DNA of 38,210 nucleotides, from the IMG/VR virus record IMGVR_UViG_3300030101_001759, positions 899 through 39,108 of that record. One strand, written 5' to 3'. The stretch comes from a virus. Below, one piece after another: positions 8,111-14,888 of the stretch. How positions within the stretch are numbered: the first letter of the stretch is position 1; each line of letters begins with the position of its first letter. The notes beneath the pieces are model-generated. The model did no database searches. It was not told the origin of the DNA and saw only the letters and a program-made list of their open reading frames with translations. The translations under genes and the position numbers were made by a program.

Positions 8111-9583
8111 TTAAGATATTTTCCAATCGTAAGATTTTGCAGCAATATTGCTGCTTTGTTTTTTATTTAATTGTTCTGCTACATGATTGGGAGTATAACA
8201 TTTTTTCATTGCATAATATAATCCATCTAATAAATCATCATGCTTGCCCCTAGGGTATAACAATAGTTCATCTTTTAATGCTAGTTGTTCTTTTTTAATA
8301 TACATTTTTTTTTGTGCAAAATATGGCTCCATTGTTTCTAGTCTTGAAGATTTACTTGTTCGTGGAGACTCTTTTATTTCTAATCCACTAATAAATAGAT
8401 TTTCTTCTTCTGTTCTTTGTCTCAGGTATTCTCGTAACATTTCCTGATAACCTACAGACTCAATACGTACTTTTACAGGTTTGTATAGTTTAAAATACTC
8501 TATAATGCTTTCTGCTAAATTCATAGGGGTTGCTCTTTTGCGGTAGTATTCTAGAACATACCTGTTGTTTTTATTATCAACTGCTATAGGCATAATAACA
8601 CTATAGTCAGCTGTCTTGCGTATTGAGGATGCAGGGTCAACCCCCATAAAGACGTTTACTGGTAACTTTCCATTATCAGTTTTTAAATAATGTTGATTGT
8701 CACTATCTATTTCTAATTTATAATTATGATATTGTATATATTCTTCTTTAAATAGCTGGTCTTCATCGCCAACTATCTTACATAGATATTCTCTATAAAA
8801 TACACTTACTCTTGCTATTGACTCTAATTCTTCTTTTTTTTGTTTTAATTTTTTTATAGGTTGCCATTCTTCCCACAATGCTATTTCATTATCCATATCT
8901 GGACTAAAATGCATATTAACCCATCCCTTCATTTGTTTTAATATTTCTACTAAGCAGCGTTGATGCTGCGGTGTACCAATAACTATTATCCTGCCTTTAG
9001 TAGGATCTAATGAAGGGACTGCTGATTGCAATAACCATCTAAGGTTTTGCTCCATAGCTTCTGCAGTTTTAGTATTGTTTTCGTCTTCTGGGTCATCTAC
9101 AATAATTAACGTAGGTCTTTGACTACCTACTTTAATACCTCTAAGCTGTTGACCTGTACCTTTACATATAATCATAGAACCATCTTTTAACTCTATTTCT
9201 GATTTTGCCCATTGTTTAGCACTATGTTGACCCCAATATCCATAGATAGCTCTAAATGTTTCACTATAATCAAGAACATCTTTTATTGTACCTAATAATT
9301 TTATAGCATGGTCTTGGGTTCTAGATACTAAAACTATTAATTTATTCCCCTCGTGATGCATAAGGTGGTATAAAGGGTAGACACCACCCACAATGGAGGA
9401 TTTTGCATGACCACGAGGGGCAATGATGTTTACTTGTTTGGAGGCACTATCAAGTAAAGCATCAGCAATTTTATAATGAAATTTTGGTGAAGGAACTGTA
9501 AACATATTTGGCATTATAATTTTACCAAACATTATCATGTTTTTTTTTAATTTATTTACTACTAGCTTTTTATCTTCTGCCAC
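8111..9583 (-). CDS. terL: Terminase large subunit
   Basis: 490 residues from a GTG start at 9583 that overlaps the upstream gene by 14 bases; the Shine-Dalgarno is weak (AAAAGA). ATPase: Walker A APRGHAKS at 55-62, Walker B LIIVDD ending at D164 with acidic PEDE after it, coupling motif VIGTPQH at 201-207. Nuclease: D316 in FMGVDPASS, E375 in RIESVGYQ, and the HDDLLDG cluster at D449/D450/D453. It is the motor and nuclease that cuts and packages DNA through the portal. The Walker A coding stretch (about 9360-9420) is markedly more GC-rich than the rest of the gene. Confidence 0.95.
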   Translation of the reverse strand: MAEDKKLVVNKLKKNMIMFGKIIMPNMFTVPSPKFHYKIADALLDSASKQVNIIAPRGHAKSSIVGGVYPLYHLMHHEGNKLIVLVSRTQDHAIKLLGTIKDVLDYSETFRAIYGYWGQHSAKQWAKSEIELKDGSMIICKGTGQQLRGIKVGSQRPTLIIVDDPEDENNTKTAEAMEQNLRWLLQSAVPSLDPTKGRIIVIGTPQHQRCLVEILKQMKGWVNMHFSPDMDNEIALWEEWQPIKKLKQKKEELESIARVSVFYREYLCKIVGDEDQLFKEEYIQYHNYKLEIDSDNQHYLKTDNGKLPVNVFMGVDPASSIRKTADYSVIMPIAVDNKNNRYVLEYYRKRATPMNLAESIIEYFKLYKPVKVRIESVGYQEMLREYLRQRTEEENLFISGLEIKESPRTSKSSRLETMEPYFAQKKMYIKKEQLALKDELLLYPRGKHDDLLDGLYYAMKKCYTPNHVAEQLNKKQSSNIAAKSYDWKIS

Positions 9584-9731
9584 GTCTTTTCTTTTTTGGT
9601 TTAGGGCATGTTGTTATGTTGTGTATTTTAGTTTCTTCATAACTACCTGTTTTTATACCACAATGTTTATGGTCGCCACAATCTGTGGCAAATGCACAAA
9701 CTCTGCCTATAATAGGACAATGTGCAAACAT
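9570..9731 (-). CDS. Cys/His-rich small protein, possible zinc-binding
   Basis: 53 residues, ATG at 9731, overlapping the upstream stop (TAATG) and running 14 bases into terL. Five cysteines and three histidines in the first 24 residues (A-H-C, V-C-A, D-C-G-D-H-K-H-C-G) suggest a metal-binding knuckle, followed by a basic tail CPKPKKKRRGRR. Such a protein could bind nucleic acid or help the terminase, given its place between small and large terminase genes. The family is unknown to me. Tight overlaps with both neighbours argue that it is real. Confidence 0.65.
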   Translation of the reverse strand: MFAHCPIIGRVCAFATDCGDHKHCGIKTGSYEETKIHNITTCPKPKKKRRGRR

Positions 9732-9931
9732 TAATAATGCTCATTATTCCATAATAGTCCATATGTTTCCATTTCTTTTAACGCATCCATAGCTACAGAA
9801 GAAAGAAACTCTCCATCACTATTAGGCATTGCAGATATTACATGCAAAGCTCTTATAGCTACATCTAATTGGTCTTCCATGATGTTAGCATTAATATGCT
9901 CATATTCATCAGGATTCTTGGGGATGCTCAT
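9731..9931 (-). CDS. Hypothetical small acidic protein
   Basis: 66 residues, MSIPKNPDEYEHINANIMED start, acidic and largely helical (QLDVAIRALHVISAMP, then AMDALKEMETYGLL). It overlaps the terminase-small-type gene by 23 bases and is coupled to the next gene by TAATG. No motif recognised. Its place in the packaging cluster suggests a packaging accessory. Confidence 0.6.
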   Translation of the reverse strand: MSIPKNPDEYEHINANIMEDQLDVAIRALHVISAMPNSDGEFLSSVAMDALKEMETYGLLWNNEHY

Positions 9932-10691
9932 TTGTTTCCTTTTTTCTTTGTAATGTTAGTTTATTTTCCTCCATTGCTATAGTATCAGCTATTTGTTTAG
10001 TAACATCTATCTGTACTGTATCTGTTAATACTTTTTTACTAGGCTTCATTTCTAGTAAATCCATTATTGCATCGTTTGCTTTTAGAAAATTGTTAACATC
10101 ACCTTTACCTTCAGCCATATGTAATGCTCTTAGTAGGTTATCTAACGCAAATTCTTTATTAATACTCTTTTCAGCCAATAATTCTTTTAATTTTTGTTCT
10201 ACCATGTCTTTTGATACCTTTTGTTTTAAAAATCTTCGTACTGTTGCTGCAGGAATCTTTTGGTCAGGTCTATATATTTTACCAAGTTTGTCAAAATCTA
10301 CTTTATCTCCAGATAATAACATATTAGCATATGTATTTATAGTATTTTTTGCTCTTGTAGTATTGATCTCTTGTTGTTTCCAATCTTTTGCAGGATTTGT
10401 TTTAGAATAACACTCATATGCATGATTTAATTCAAATTTTATTGTAGAAAACGAACTACACCACCCTACACCACATGTTAGTTTAATAAATGTCTTAGTG
10501 TATCCATTTTTATCTGTATAATTTTTTTTTGATACACATTCACTAACATATTTATCATCTGTTAGACCCCAGTCGCCAGTATCACACTCCTTCCAATATA
10601 AATATTTAATATTTTTATTATCTGCTTCTTGTTTTGTATAAACAGGGTATTCTGATGTTTTTCTATTAATTCTTCGTTTTATTTTTATCAT
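9909..10691 (-). CDS. terS: Putative terminase small subunit
   Basis: 260 residues. The N-terminal third is basic and strand-rich with conserved-looking C/W positions (KYLYWKECDTGDWGLTD, LTCGVGWCSSFSTI). The middle includes a possible helix-turn-helix (IPAATVRRFLKQKVSKDMVE). The C-terminal part has LDNLLRALHMAEGKGDVNNF followed by DAIMDLLEM, a pattern I associate with terminase small subunits. It is the first gene of the packaging cluster, as expected. The start ATG at 10691 has almost no Shine-Dalgarno and lies 6 bases from a tandem operator-like repeat. Confidence 0.6.
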   Translation of the reverse strand: MIKIKRRINRKTSEYPVYTKQEADNKNIKYLYWKECDTGDWGLTDDKYVSECVSKKNYTDKNGYTKTFIKLTCGVGWCSSFSTIKFELNHAYECYSKTNPAKDWKQQEINTTRAKNTINTYANMLLSGDKVDFDKLGKIYRPDQKIPAATVRRFLKQKVSKDMVEQKLKELLAEKSINKEFALDNLLRALHMAEGKGDVNNFLKANDAIMDLLEMKPSKKVLTDTVQIDVTKQIADTIAMEENKLTLQRKKETNEHPQES

Positions 10692-10697
10692 GTTTTT

Positions 10698-10747
10698 ACT
10701 AGTAACTGTTACTAACTAGTAACTGTTACTATATAAGTAACTTATAT
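10698..10747. promoter_or_regulatory. Tandem operator-like dyads before the late operon
   Basis: Two perfect 17-bp direct repeats (actagtaactgttacta) lie head to tail at 10698-10714 and 10715-10731. Each contains the dyad AGTAACtGTTACT (10701-10713 and 10718-10730). A third, related dyad ATATAAGTaACTTATAT occupies 10731-10747. AT-rich TATA-like sequence follows up to 10763 and could hold a leftward promoter. The array sits 6 bases before the ATG of the putative terminase small gene, so a bound dimer would block transcription or the ribosome site. The protein that binds is unknown. Confidence 0.6.
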
Positions 10748-10764
10748 ATAATATACTATATACT

Positions 10765-10971
10765 TTAATCCATACTCTTATCAGATTTATCGTTATATCC
10801 ATGTTTTTGCTCAATAATACGAGTAATTATTTCATATTCAGCTTCTAATTCATCTGTAGACATGTTAATTCTATCTAATAATCGCTCATATTCTGCATCA
10901 GTCATATTAGATTCTTCCCATTTACCTGTAGTTATGTTAAATATTTCGTAAATTCGTTTTTTTTCAGACAT
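10765..10971 (-). CDS. Hypothetical small acidic protein at the divergent region
   Basis: 68 residues, MSEKKRIYEIFNITTGKWEE start, then a helical acidic stretch (MTDAEYERLLDRINMSTDEL, EAEYEIITRIIEQ). It is the first leftward gene after the divergent region and is separated from the packaging genes by the dyad repeats. The weak basic start and helical body could suit a small regulator, but no helix-turn-helix is evident. Unrecognised. Confidence 0.55.
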   Translation of the reverse strand: MSEKKRIYEIFNITTGKWEESNMTDAEYERLLDRINMSTDELEAEYEIITRIIEQKHGYNDKSDKSMD

Positions 10972-11417
10972 TTCTTTTTAATTTAAAATAAAACTTTATG
11001 CTATTTCAACTCTAATTTAACTATATATGTTCCAATACTCTTTTACAGCCAGAACAAGAATGGGAGTGAGAGGTATGTTACGTTACCTACCCCTACGTTA
11101 GTTGGGTTGCAGGGGGTTGATTTGGTTGAGTTCAAACATCGAGTCAAGGTGTTGCTTACGCAACCCGTTCTTTACTCACCGTTATCAATCCCACCCTAAC
11201 GTACAGCTCACGACCCCCAAAGCTTACGCTTTGCCGCAGTCGTAGAGGTACTTGTTACCACACATGTATGTGTCTCCCCCTATATACTATAATCCTTACA
11301 CATAAATAGAGTACTTATAGTGATTTACGAATAACCTAACATTTCGTTAGAAACTTTCTCATATGTTACAGGACTTCTTTATTTTTGATATATTCATTAA
11401 CATAGGAGAATAAACAC
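10972..11417. other. Divergent intergenic region with a GC-rich structured segment (candidate origin or ncRNA)
   Basis: 446 bases without a plausible gene on either strand, between leftward late and rightward early genes. 11061-11280 is GC-rich (48% in the line counted by hand) and full of inverted repeats. These include TACGTTAG (11094-11101) with CTAACGTA (11196-11203), backed by TGGG (11103-11106) with CCCA (11190-11193); GGGTTGC (11104-11110) with GCAACCC (11160-11166); GGGGGT (11112-11117) with ACCCCC (11213-11218); and GTGAG (11066-11070) with CTCAC (11207-11211). Local hairpins are GTTGC-TTAC-GCAAC, AAAGC-TTAC-GCTTT, ACACA-TGTA-TGTGT and CTAAC-ATTTC-GTTAG. Some pairings exclude others. 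Placement suits a replication origin, a leader RNA or a structured ncRNA. Strand and role are unresolved. Confidence 0.5.
11288..11293 (+). promoter_or_regulatory. Possible -10 box of the early rightward promoter
   Basis: A perfect TATAAT in the AT-rich stretch just downstream of the structured segment and 125 bases before the first early gene. No convincing -35 box stands 17 bases upstream, so it is a weak call; a phage-specific promoter could lie elsewhere in this region. Confidence 0.3.
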
Positions 11418-11558
11418 ATGAATAAATATATTAAAAACACAGGTTACTTCTTTGTAGGTGTAACCGTAATTGTTACTTGTAAAGTAAAAGATACTATTGA
11501 AACATGCATTGATATTGGTAAAAATGAAATGCATGAAAATAAACCAACGGAGATATAA
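11418..11558 (+). CDS. Small early protein with one hydrophobic segment
   Basis: 46 residues, ATG at 11418 with AGGAG 9 bases upstream, stop TAA at 11556. MNKYIKNTGYFFVGVTVIVT opens with a short hydrophobic helix (about 10-20) that could be membrane-inserted, then a charged tail rich in E and K. It is the first gene of the early block, where phages keep host-takeover proteins. No family recognised. Confidence 0.55.
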   Translation: MNKYIKNTGYFFVGVTVIVTCKVKDTIETCIDIGKNEMHENKPTEI

Positions 11559-11560
11559 TA

Positions 11561-11725
11561 ATGTTAGAGTTATGCGTAATTGTATTACTTGGCTATATAA
11601 ATATAAATCTATTGTACATAGTATATATACTTATAGATAAAATTAGTGAAATATGCAGAATATATGATTGTAATGAATTTGATGAATTATTTGAATCATT
11701 TCCATTTAAATATTTTGTAGAATAA
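11561..11725 (+). CDS. Small probable membrane protein
   Basis: 54 residues, ATG at 11561 two bases after the previous stop, Shine-Dalgarno CGGAG upstream. The first 26 residues (MLELCVIVLLGYININLLYI and on) form one long hydrophobic transmembrane helix, and the rest is soluble and acidic (CNEFDELFESF). A topology of one membrane helix with a cytoplasmic tail is likely. Function unknown. Confidence 0.6.
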   Translation: MLELCVIVLLGYININLLYIVYILIDKISEICRIYDCNEFDELFESFPFKYFVE

Positions 11726-11738
11726 AACGGAGGTAATC

Positions 11739-11912
11739 ATGATAGTATGTATTAGCGAACGGAGCTTGTATTATAAATTTCAAGATTTAAACTCAGGCTC
11801 CGTTGAGTTAGTGAATAAAGAGCAGTTCAACACTAAAGAACTTGCTCGTGATGAGGCAACTCATAGGTTTGCACAGAATAGTGCTATACGATCTGTAGAG
11901 TTCACTCAATAA
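11739..11912 (+). CDS. Hypothetical small early protein
   Basis: 57 residues, ATG at 11739 preceded by a strong CGGAGG, stop TAA at 11910. MIVCISERSLYYKFQDLNSG is strand-like and followed by a helix (TKELARDEATHRFAQ) and a last strand, suggesting a small alpha-beta fold. No motif recognised. A strong hairpin follows 8 bases after the stop. Confidence 0.6.
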   Translation: MIVCISERSLYYKFQDLNSGSVELVNKEQFNTKELARDEATHRFAQNSAIRSVEFTQ

Positions 11913-11919
11913 ACCAAAA

Positions 11920-11957
11920 CCCCCCTCGTAAAAACTCTCCTAATGGAGTTGAGGGGG
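11920..11957 (+). terminator. GC-rich hairpin after the first early genes
   Basis: CCCCCTC (11921-11927) pairs with GAGGGGG (11951-11957). Stacked inside, AACTC (11933-11937) pairs with GAGTT (11946-11950), giving 12 bp with a 5-base bulge and an 8-base loop. The sequence after it (TAAACTTTCTT) has only a broken U-run. It may be a partial terminator or an RNA-processing or stabilising element. Confidence 0.55.
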
Positions 11958-11989
11958 TAAACTTTCTTAAATAACAACGGAGTGTAATA

Positions 11990-12151
11990 ATGCAAAAAGA
12001 TAAACGTATCAAAGAGCTTGAGCATAAATGTAATCAATACAGCAGACTATGCGCACAGCATGTAAAAAACTTGCAAAAGAAAAATGATGAAATCTGGGAT
12101 TTAAAAGCCAAATTAAAAGAGGCTGAATCATTCAATAAAATGCAAGATTAG
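11990..12151 (+). CDS. Small coiled-coil protein
   Basis: 53 residues, ATG at 11990 with ACGGAG 11 bases upstream, stop TAG at 12149. The sequence is almost wholly helical and charged with heptad-like spacing (IKELEHKCNQYSRL, then VKNLQKKNDEIWDLKAKLKE), so a coiled-coil dimer is likely. Two cysteines. Function unknown. Confidence 0.6.
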   Translation: MQKDKRIKELEHKCNQYSRLCAQHVKNLQKKNDEIWDLKAKLKEAESFNKMQD

Positions 12152-12190
12152 TTACTGTATTTTTTATCTATAGCTTATACATAATGTATA
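12152..12190 (+). promoter_or_regulatory. Possible promoter with overlapping perfect dyad
   Basis: TTACTG (12152-12157) and TATACA (12176-12181) are 18 bases apart, a loose sigma70-like pair. The -10 side is part of a perfect 15-bp dyad TATACAT-A-ATGTATA (12176-12190), an operator-like arrangement. It precedes the 12223 gene and the large structured RNA region. Called from pattern only. Confidence 0.35.
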
Positions 12191-12222
12191 GGTGTAAACG
12201 TCTAAAGTTAGGAGATAACATA

Positions 12223-12564
12223 ATGACTGAATTACATAAAGTACTATCAGAGTACAAAAAGCAAATAGAGGATATAACTAAAGCACGAAATGAAAAGCGT
12301 GCTAATAATCCTGTATGGTTTAATCGTAGCAAACAGGTAGACGGAGTCTGGACTGATAACCCTATTGCCATAGATAAAATTAGTGAATCTATGGATGACG
12401 GTTATATAGTTAACATGTTTATCAAAGATGTAGAAGACAAAGATAGTGTTCTTACTACGACTTTGGCAGATTTGTTGAAAGACAAATTGATGTTGGCTTT
12501 GGGTACAGAGAGAGAGTGCAAAAATAACACATTGCGCTACATGGTGGTCAGTACTGAAGAGTAA
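12223..12564 (+). CDS. Hypothetical early protein
   Basis: 113 residues from ATG 12223 (MTELHKVLSEYKKQIEDITK); an in-frame ATG at 12184 is possible, but the AGGAGA at 12210-12215 sits 7 bases before 12223. N-terminal helix, then a segment with NNPVWFNRSK, then an acidic mixed region with LTTTLADLLKDKLMLALGT. No family recognised. The stop is 5 bases before the first helix strand of the large RNA, so both may share a transcript. Confidence 0.65.
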   Translation: MTELHKVLSEYKKQIEDITKARNEKRANNPVWFNRSKQVDGVWTDNPIAIDKISESMDDGYIVNMFIKDVEDKDSVLTTTLADLLKDKLMLALGTERECKNNTLRYMVVSTEE

Positions 12565-12569
12565 TCATC

Positions 12570-13501
12570 TGTCGTGTTAATAGTAAGTGTGGTGTCTGTA
12601 AAAGGATACCACATTTACTAAAAAAGATGTGCTTCGCCCAATATTATAATTCGCCAAAAAGCTCATAACGCTCACCACCATAACCTACAACTGCAATGTC
12701 ACTAGAACAAGCTAGTAACATTTACTGCTTTTTTTATTTGTGATGTATCTGGTTTGGTAATTAATAGTTAGTAATGTCGTAAGGAGATCCTCTGAAATGT
12801 ACAGACACGAGTGAACACTATACCCAGTAATACATTATGCTACTGCAAGCTCTCATGAATTAGTAGTTGTCATGCCTGTCTTAGTACTACAATCTGCATA
12901 AGTCAAGATGAGACAGCAGAGTCATTAGACACCCTAGTCATCAACTTGGGTTAGTGTAATTAACTAACCAGTCAAGTAGCAGCACAATGAGGTAAAGCCA
13001 TCAGTTTAATTAATAGGAGGTTTTACCTTGTTGTGTAATTTCGTTGAAAAAATCTTTACATATCTCCTGCGACTATGTGGATTCATTGAAATTATTCAAC
13101 ACATAGCGTATACAGTTAAGATTAAATGTAAAGTTAGAGAACAATGGTAGGTTATTGCTGTAATAAAGATATCGCCCTACATACTGTTACTCGAACAAGG
13201 TTTGCTCTGTACCTTGACATCAAAACAGAGCAAAGCGTTATAACAGACACTAGGATGGACAAGAGCAGGGAAGAGATTGCTAACTTTCGTAAACATGGAT
13301 ATTACGCTCACCATGAACATCCTAGAAGATATAAGAGCCTATGCACATTAACATTCGTTAACGTCATGACATTAGCCACGATGGAAAGACTATATTCCTT
13401 TTTGGTAAATTGTGTATAGTTTAGTACACGACACGAAGAATCTACCACGAGTTTGCAACGGTGTGGCAGTAGAAGAAGTGTTAGGGTTGTGTATAGGCTC
13501 T
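12570..13501 (+). ncRNA. Large ornate structured noncoding RNA (candidate)
   Basis: About 930 bases without a convincing gene, with GC about 40% in two lines counted by hand, above the flanking genes. Nested pairings: TGTCGTGT 12570-12577 with 13426-13433; a 16-bp hairpin 12581-12620; ATAACGCT 12665-12672 with 13234-13241; ATAACCTAC 12680-12688 with 13147-13155. Inside these: hairpins 12695-12722 and 12876-12883/12909-12916; 12945-12955/12963-12976; 15 bp 12982-12996/13022-13036; 13054-13061/13126-13133 enclosing 13068-13079/13100-13110; and 10 bp 13201-13210/13225-13234. In the 3' part: 13387-13394/13415-13422 and a 14-bp helix 13334-13347/13488-13501 that crosses the first helix, so a pseudoknot or alternative. 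G-U pairs occur in several helices as read on the plus strand; on the minus strand they would be A-C clashes. Size, shape and phage setting recall GOLLD/ROOL RNAs; identity is unproven. Confidence 0.7.
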
Positions 13502-13526
13502 AAAAATTTAAACAAAGGAGAAACAA

Positions 13527-13703
13527 ATGATAAAACTAAAATCAAAAGACAGAATAATATCTATGCTTGTAGATTTATTATCTGATAGTGATAACATTGG
13601 TGATATGTCAGTAGAAGGATGGATAAACGCATTAAAATGGGTATTATCTATGGACGATACTGAAGAACTAAGTGAGGCATACAATGCAGAGACTAGTAGT
13701 TAA
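13527..13703 (+). CDS. Hypothetical small early protein
   Basis: 58 residues, ATG at 13527 with AAAGGAG upstream (spacing 6), stop TAA at 13701. MIKLKSKDRIISMLVDLLSD begins basic, the remainder is acidic and helical (WINALKWVLSMDDTEEL). It is the first gene after the large RNA. No family recognised. Confidence 0.6.
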   Translation: MIKLKSKDRIISMLVDLLSDSDNIGDMSVEGWINALKWVLSMDDTEELSEAYNAETSS

Positions 13704-14043
13704 ACAACGAGTAACAACTTCATCATTAATGGAATTAAAACCAATAGATTATGAACGTAGTGCATATGATTGGATTGATTTAGGCATAGTATGTAATGGT
13801 TTAAGAAATGATGAAGGTATAGTACTTGTACAAATGAAAATAGGTTTATTAAAAAACTTAGGTGCAAAAGTAAAAGACTATCCAAATGAAATTGTAGATG
13901 TAATAGAAAAATACTATGGAGCAGAACATGGTATTAGACATCAAACACCACATCTTGTTGAATCAGTATTGTGGCGTAAACCAAACAATTTAAAAAAACT
14001 AATTAAAAAATATAAAGGAAAGGACATGAGAACAAAATGGTAA
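13684..14043 (+). CDS. Hypothetical early protein
   Basis: 119 residues from ATG 13684, chosen because GAGG stands 6 bases upstream; a GTG at 13672 and an ATG at 13729 are alternatives. It overlaps the previous gene by 20 bases. MQRLVVKQRVTTSSLMELKP, then DYERSAYDWIDLGIVCNGLR, then alternating helices with a basic end (NNLKKLIKKYKGKDMRTKW). No motif recognised; small, soluble, basic C-terminus. Confidence 0.6.
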   Translation: MQRLVVKQRVTTSSLMELKPIDYERSAYDWIDLGIVCNGLRNDEGIVLVQMKIGLLKNLGAKVKDYPNEIVDVIEKYYGAEHGIRHQTPHLVESVLWRKPNNLKKLIKKYKGKDMRTKW

Positions 14044-14174
14044 TAACAGAACAACGTTTTGAAGAGCTATGTACTCAACATGGTGGTAATCCTGAAGACT
14101 ACAAACGTTTTGACAACTTAGGTGTTTGGATGTTTGAAGATGGCATGATTATACATCAACCAGAACAAAACTGA
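14037..14174 (+). CDS. Hypothetical mini-protein
   Basis: 45 residues, ATG at 14037 overlapping the previous stop by 7 bases, stop TGA at 14172. MVITEQRFEELCTQHGGNPE then DYKRFDNLGVWMFEDGMIIH. The ending (LGVWMFEDGMII) looks like a beta hairpin. Shine-Dalgarno is weak, consistent with coupled translation. Function unknown. Confidence 0.5.
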   Translation: MVITEQRFEELCTQHGGNPEDYKRFDNLGVWMFEDGMIIHQPEQN

Positions 14175-14208
14175 TAGGAATAATCTTATATATTAATTAA
14201 ATTCTAAC

Positions 14209-14275
14209 AGAGATAGGAAGAACTATTCTTTAGTGTTATCTTCCTTCTTGAGCAAAAACGGTTTTTCCTATCTCT
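14209..14275 (+). promoter_or_regulatory. Two mutually exclusive hairpins in a 5' leader (attenuator-like)
   Basis: Between genes, AGAGATAGGAA (14209-14219) pairs perfectly with TTCCTATCTCT (14265-14275), 11 bp. The same left strand can instead form AGGAAGA (14215-14221) with TCTTCCT (14239-14245), 7 bp. Both cannot exist together. The longer form ends 24 bases before the next ATG (14299), close to its GGAGG site. This is the layout of a leader switch, but no ligand or leader peptide is evident. Confidence 0.45.
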
Positions 14276-14298
14276 AAAATATAAAAATGGAGGTAATT

Positions 14299-14592
14299 AT
14301 GAGATGTATGATACATCCAGACATCAAACCACAGATGACTGAAACTAGTTATGTAGAAATAGATAAACATACTGATGAATATGTAACTAGAAGTCATGAT
14401 GTAGTTTATTGTCCACAATGCTTTGAAGAAGCAGCAGAAGAAGGTAAAACTATGCAGATGCAGATGCAACCTGCACCTATCAGATATACCTTAACTAAAG
14501 ATGAGGTTAAAACAATCAAAATAGAAAACCAACTAAAAGATCTAGAGAATAATCATATAGATAGATGGTTGGAAGGAGGAGAATGGAAATGA
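14299..14592 (+). CDS. Hypothetical protein with zinc-ribbon-like CxxC
   Basis: 97 residues from ATG 14299; the upstream in-frame ATG at 14287 overlaps the GGAGG ribosome site, so it was not chosen. MRCMIHPDIKPQMTETSYVE, then VVYCPQCFEEAAEEG: C3 and H6 with CPQC about 38-41 may form a metal knuckle. The second half is helical and acidic with a short MQMQMQ run. The stop overlaps the next start (ATGA). Function unknown; a small regulator or anti-host factor is possible. Confidence 0.6.
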   Translation: MRCMIHPDIKPQMTETSYVEIDKHTDEYVTRSHDVVYCPQCFEEAAEEGKTMQMQMQPAPIRYTLTKDEVKTIKIENQLKDLENNHIDRWLEGGEWK

Positions 14593-14888
14593 GTAAAATG
14601 ACATTGATTGGTCAGTTTAGTAGAACACTAGGTTATCTTGCTTTTGGTCTTAACAATGTATTGAGATTTGTTGGAACAGCAACTAGTAAAGTATCAAATG
14701 TAGTAAATAGTAAACAACGTTACGACATTGAAATACTTGTAGATGGTGCAACAACAATAACACACAATAACCAAACTGAAACACAATTGCGTAATTGTCT
14801 TGAAGGTATGGATAGATTTGGTGTTACAGAAGTCATTATAAAACAACATGTTAAAGAACAACAAAAGGAGAAAGAAAATGACAACTAA
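14589..14888 (+). CDS. Hypothetical early protein
   Basis: 99 residues from ATG 14589 (MSKMTLIGQFSRTLGYLAFG), chosen because the strong GGAAGGAGGAG upstream is then about 7-9 bases away; ATG 14583 lies too close. The N-terminal 30 residues are amphipathic and hydrophobic (LGYLAFGLNNVLRFVGTA) and could touch a membrane; 45-99 is alpha-beta (YDIEILVDGATTITHNN). ATGA overlap with the gene before. Unrecognised. Confidence 0.6.
   Translation: MSKMTLIGQFSRTLGYLAFGLNNVLRFVGTATSKVSNVVNSKQRYDIEILVDGATTITHNNQTETQLRNCLEGMDRFGVTEVIIKQHVKEQQKEKENDN

Noticed and set aside
10698-10747. Short CRISPR-like or att-like array
   Set aside because: Only two contiguous repeats without spacers and no integrase or cas gene; operator dyads fit better.
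11100-11165. tRNA-like arm (GTTCAAAC loop at 11130-11137) in the divergent region
   Set aside because: The flanking stem is imperfect, and no acceptor stem or anticodon arm can be built around it.
13028-13150. TTG-initiated 40-codon frame after AGGAGG (13015-13020)
   Set aside because: The start lies in the right strand of the 15-bp helix 12982-12996/13022-13036 and the AGGAGG falls in its loop; TTG start and short length make it weak.
13144-13419. Open frame of 91 codons on the plus strand within the large RNA region
   Set aside because: Weak ribosome site, codon use unlike neighbours, and it spans several strong helices (13201-13234, 13288-13306, 13334-13347). A small overlapping gene cannot be excluded but the structure explains the region better.
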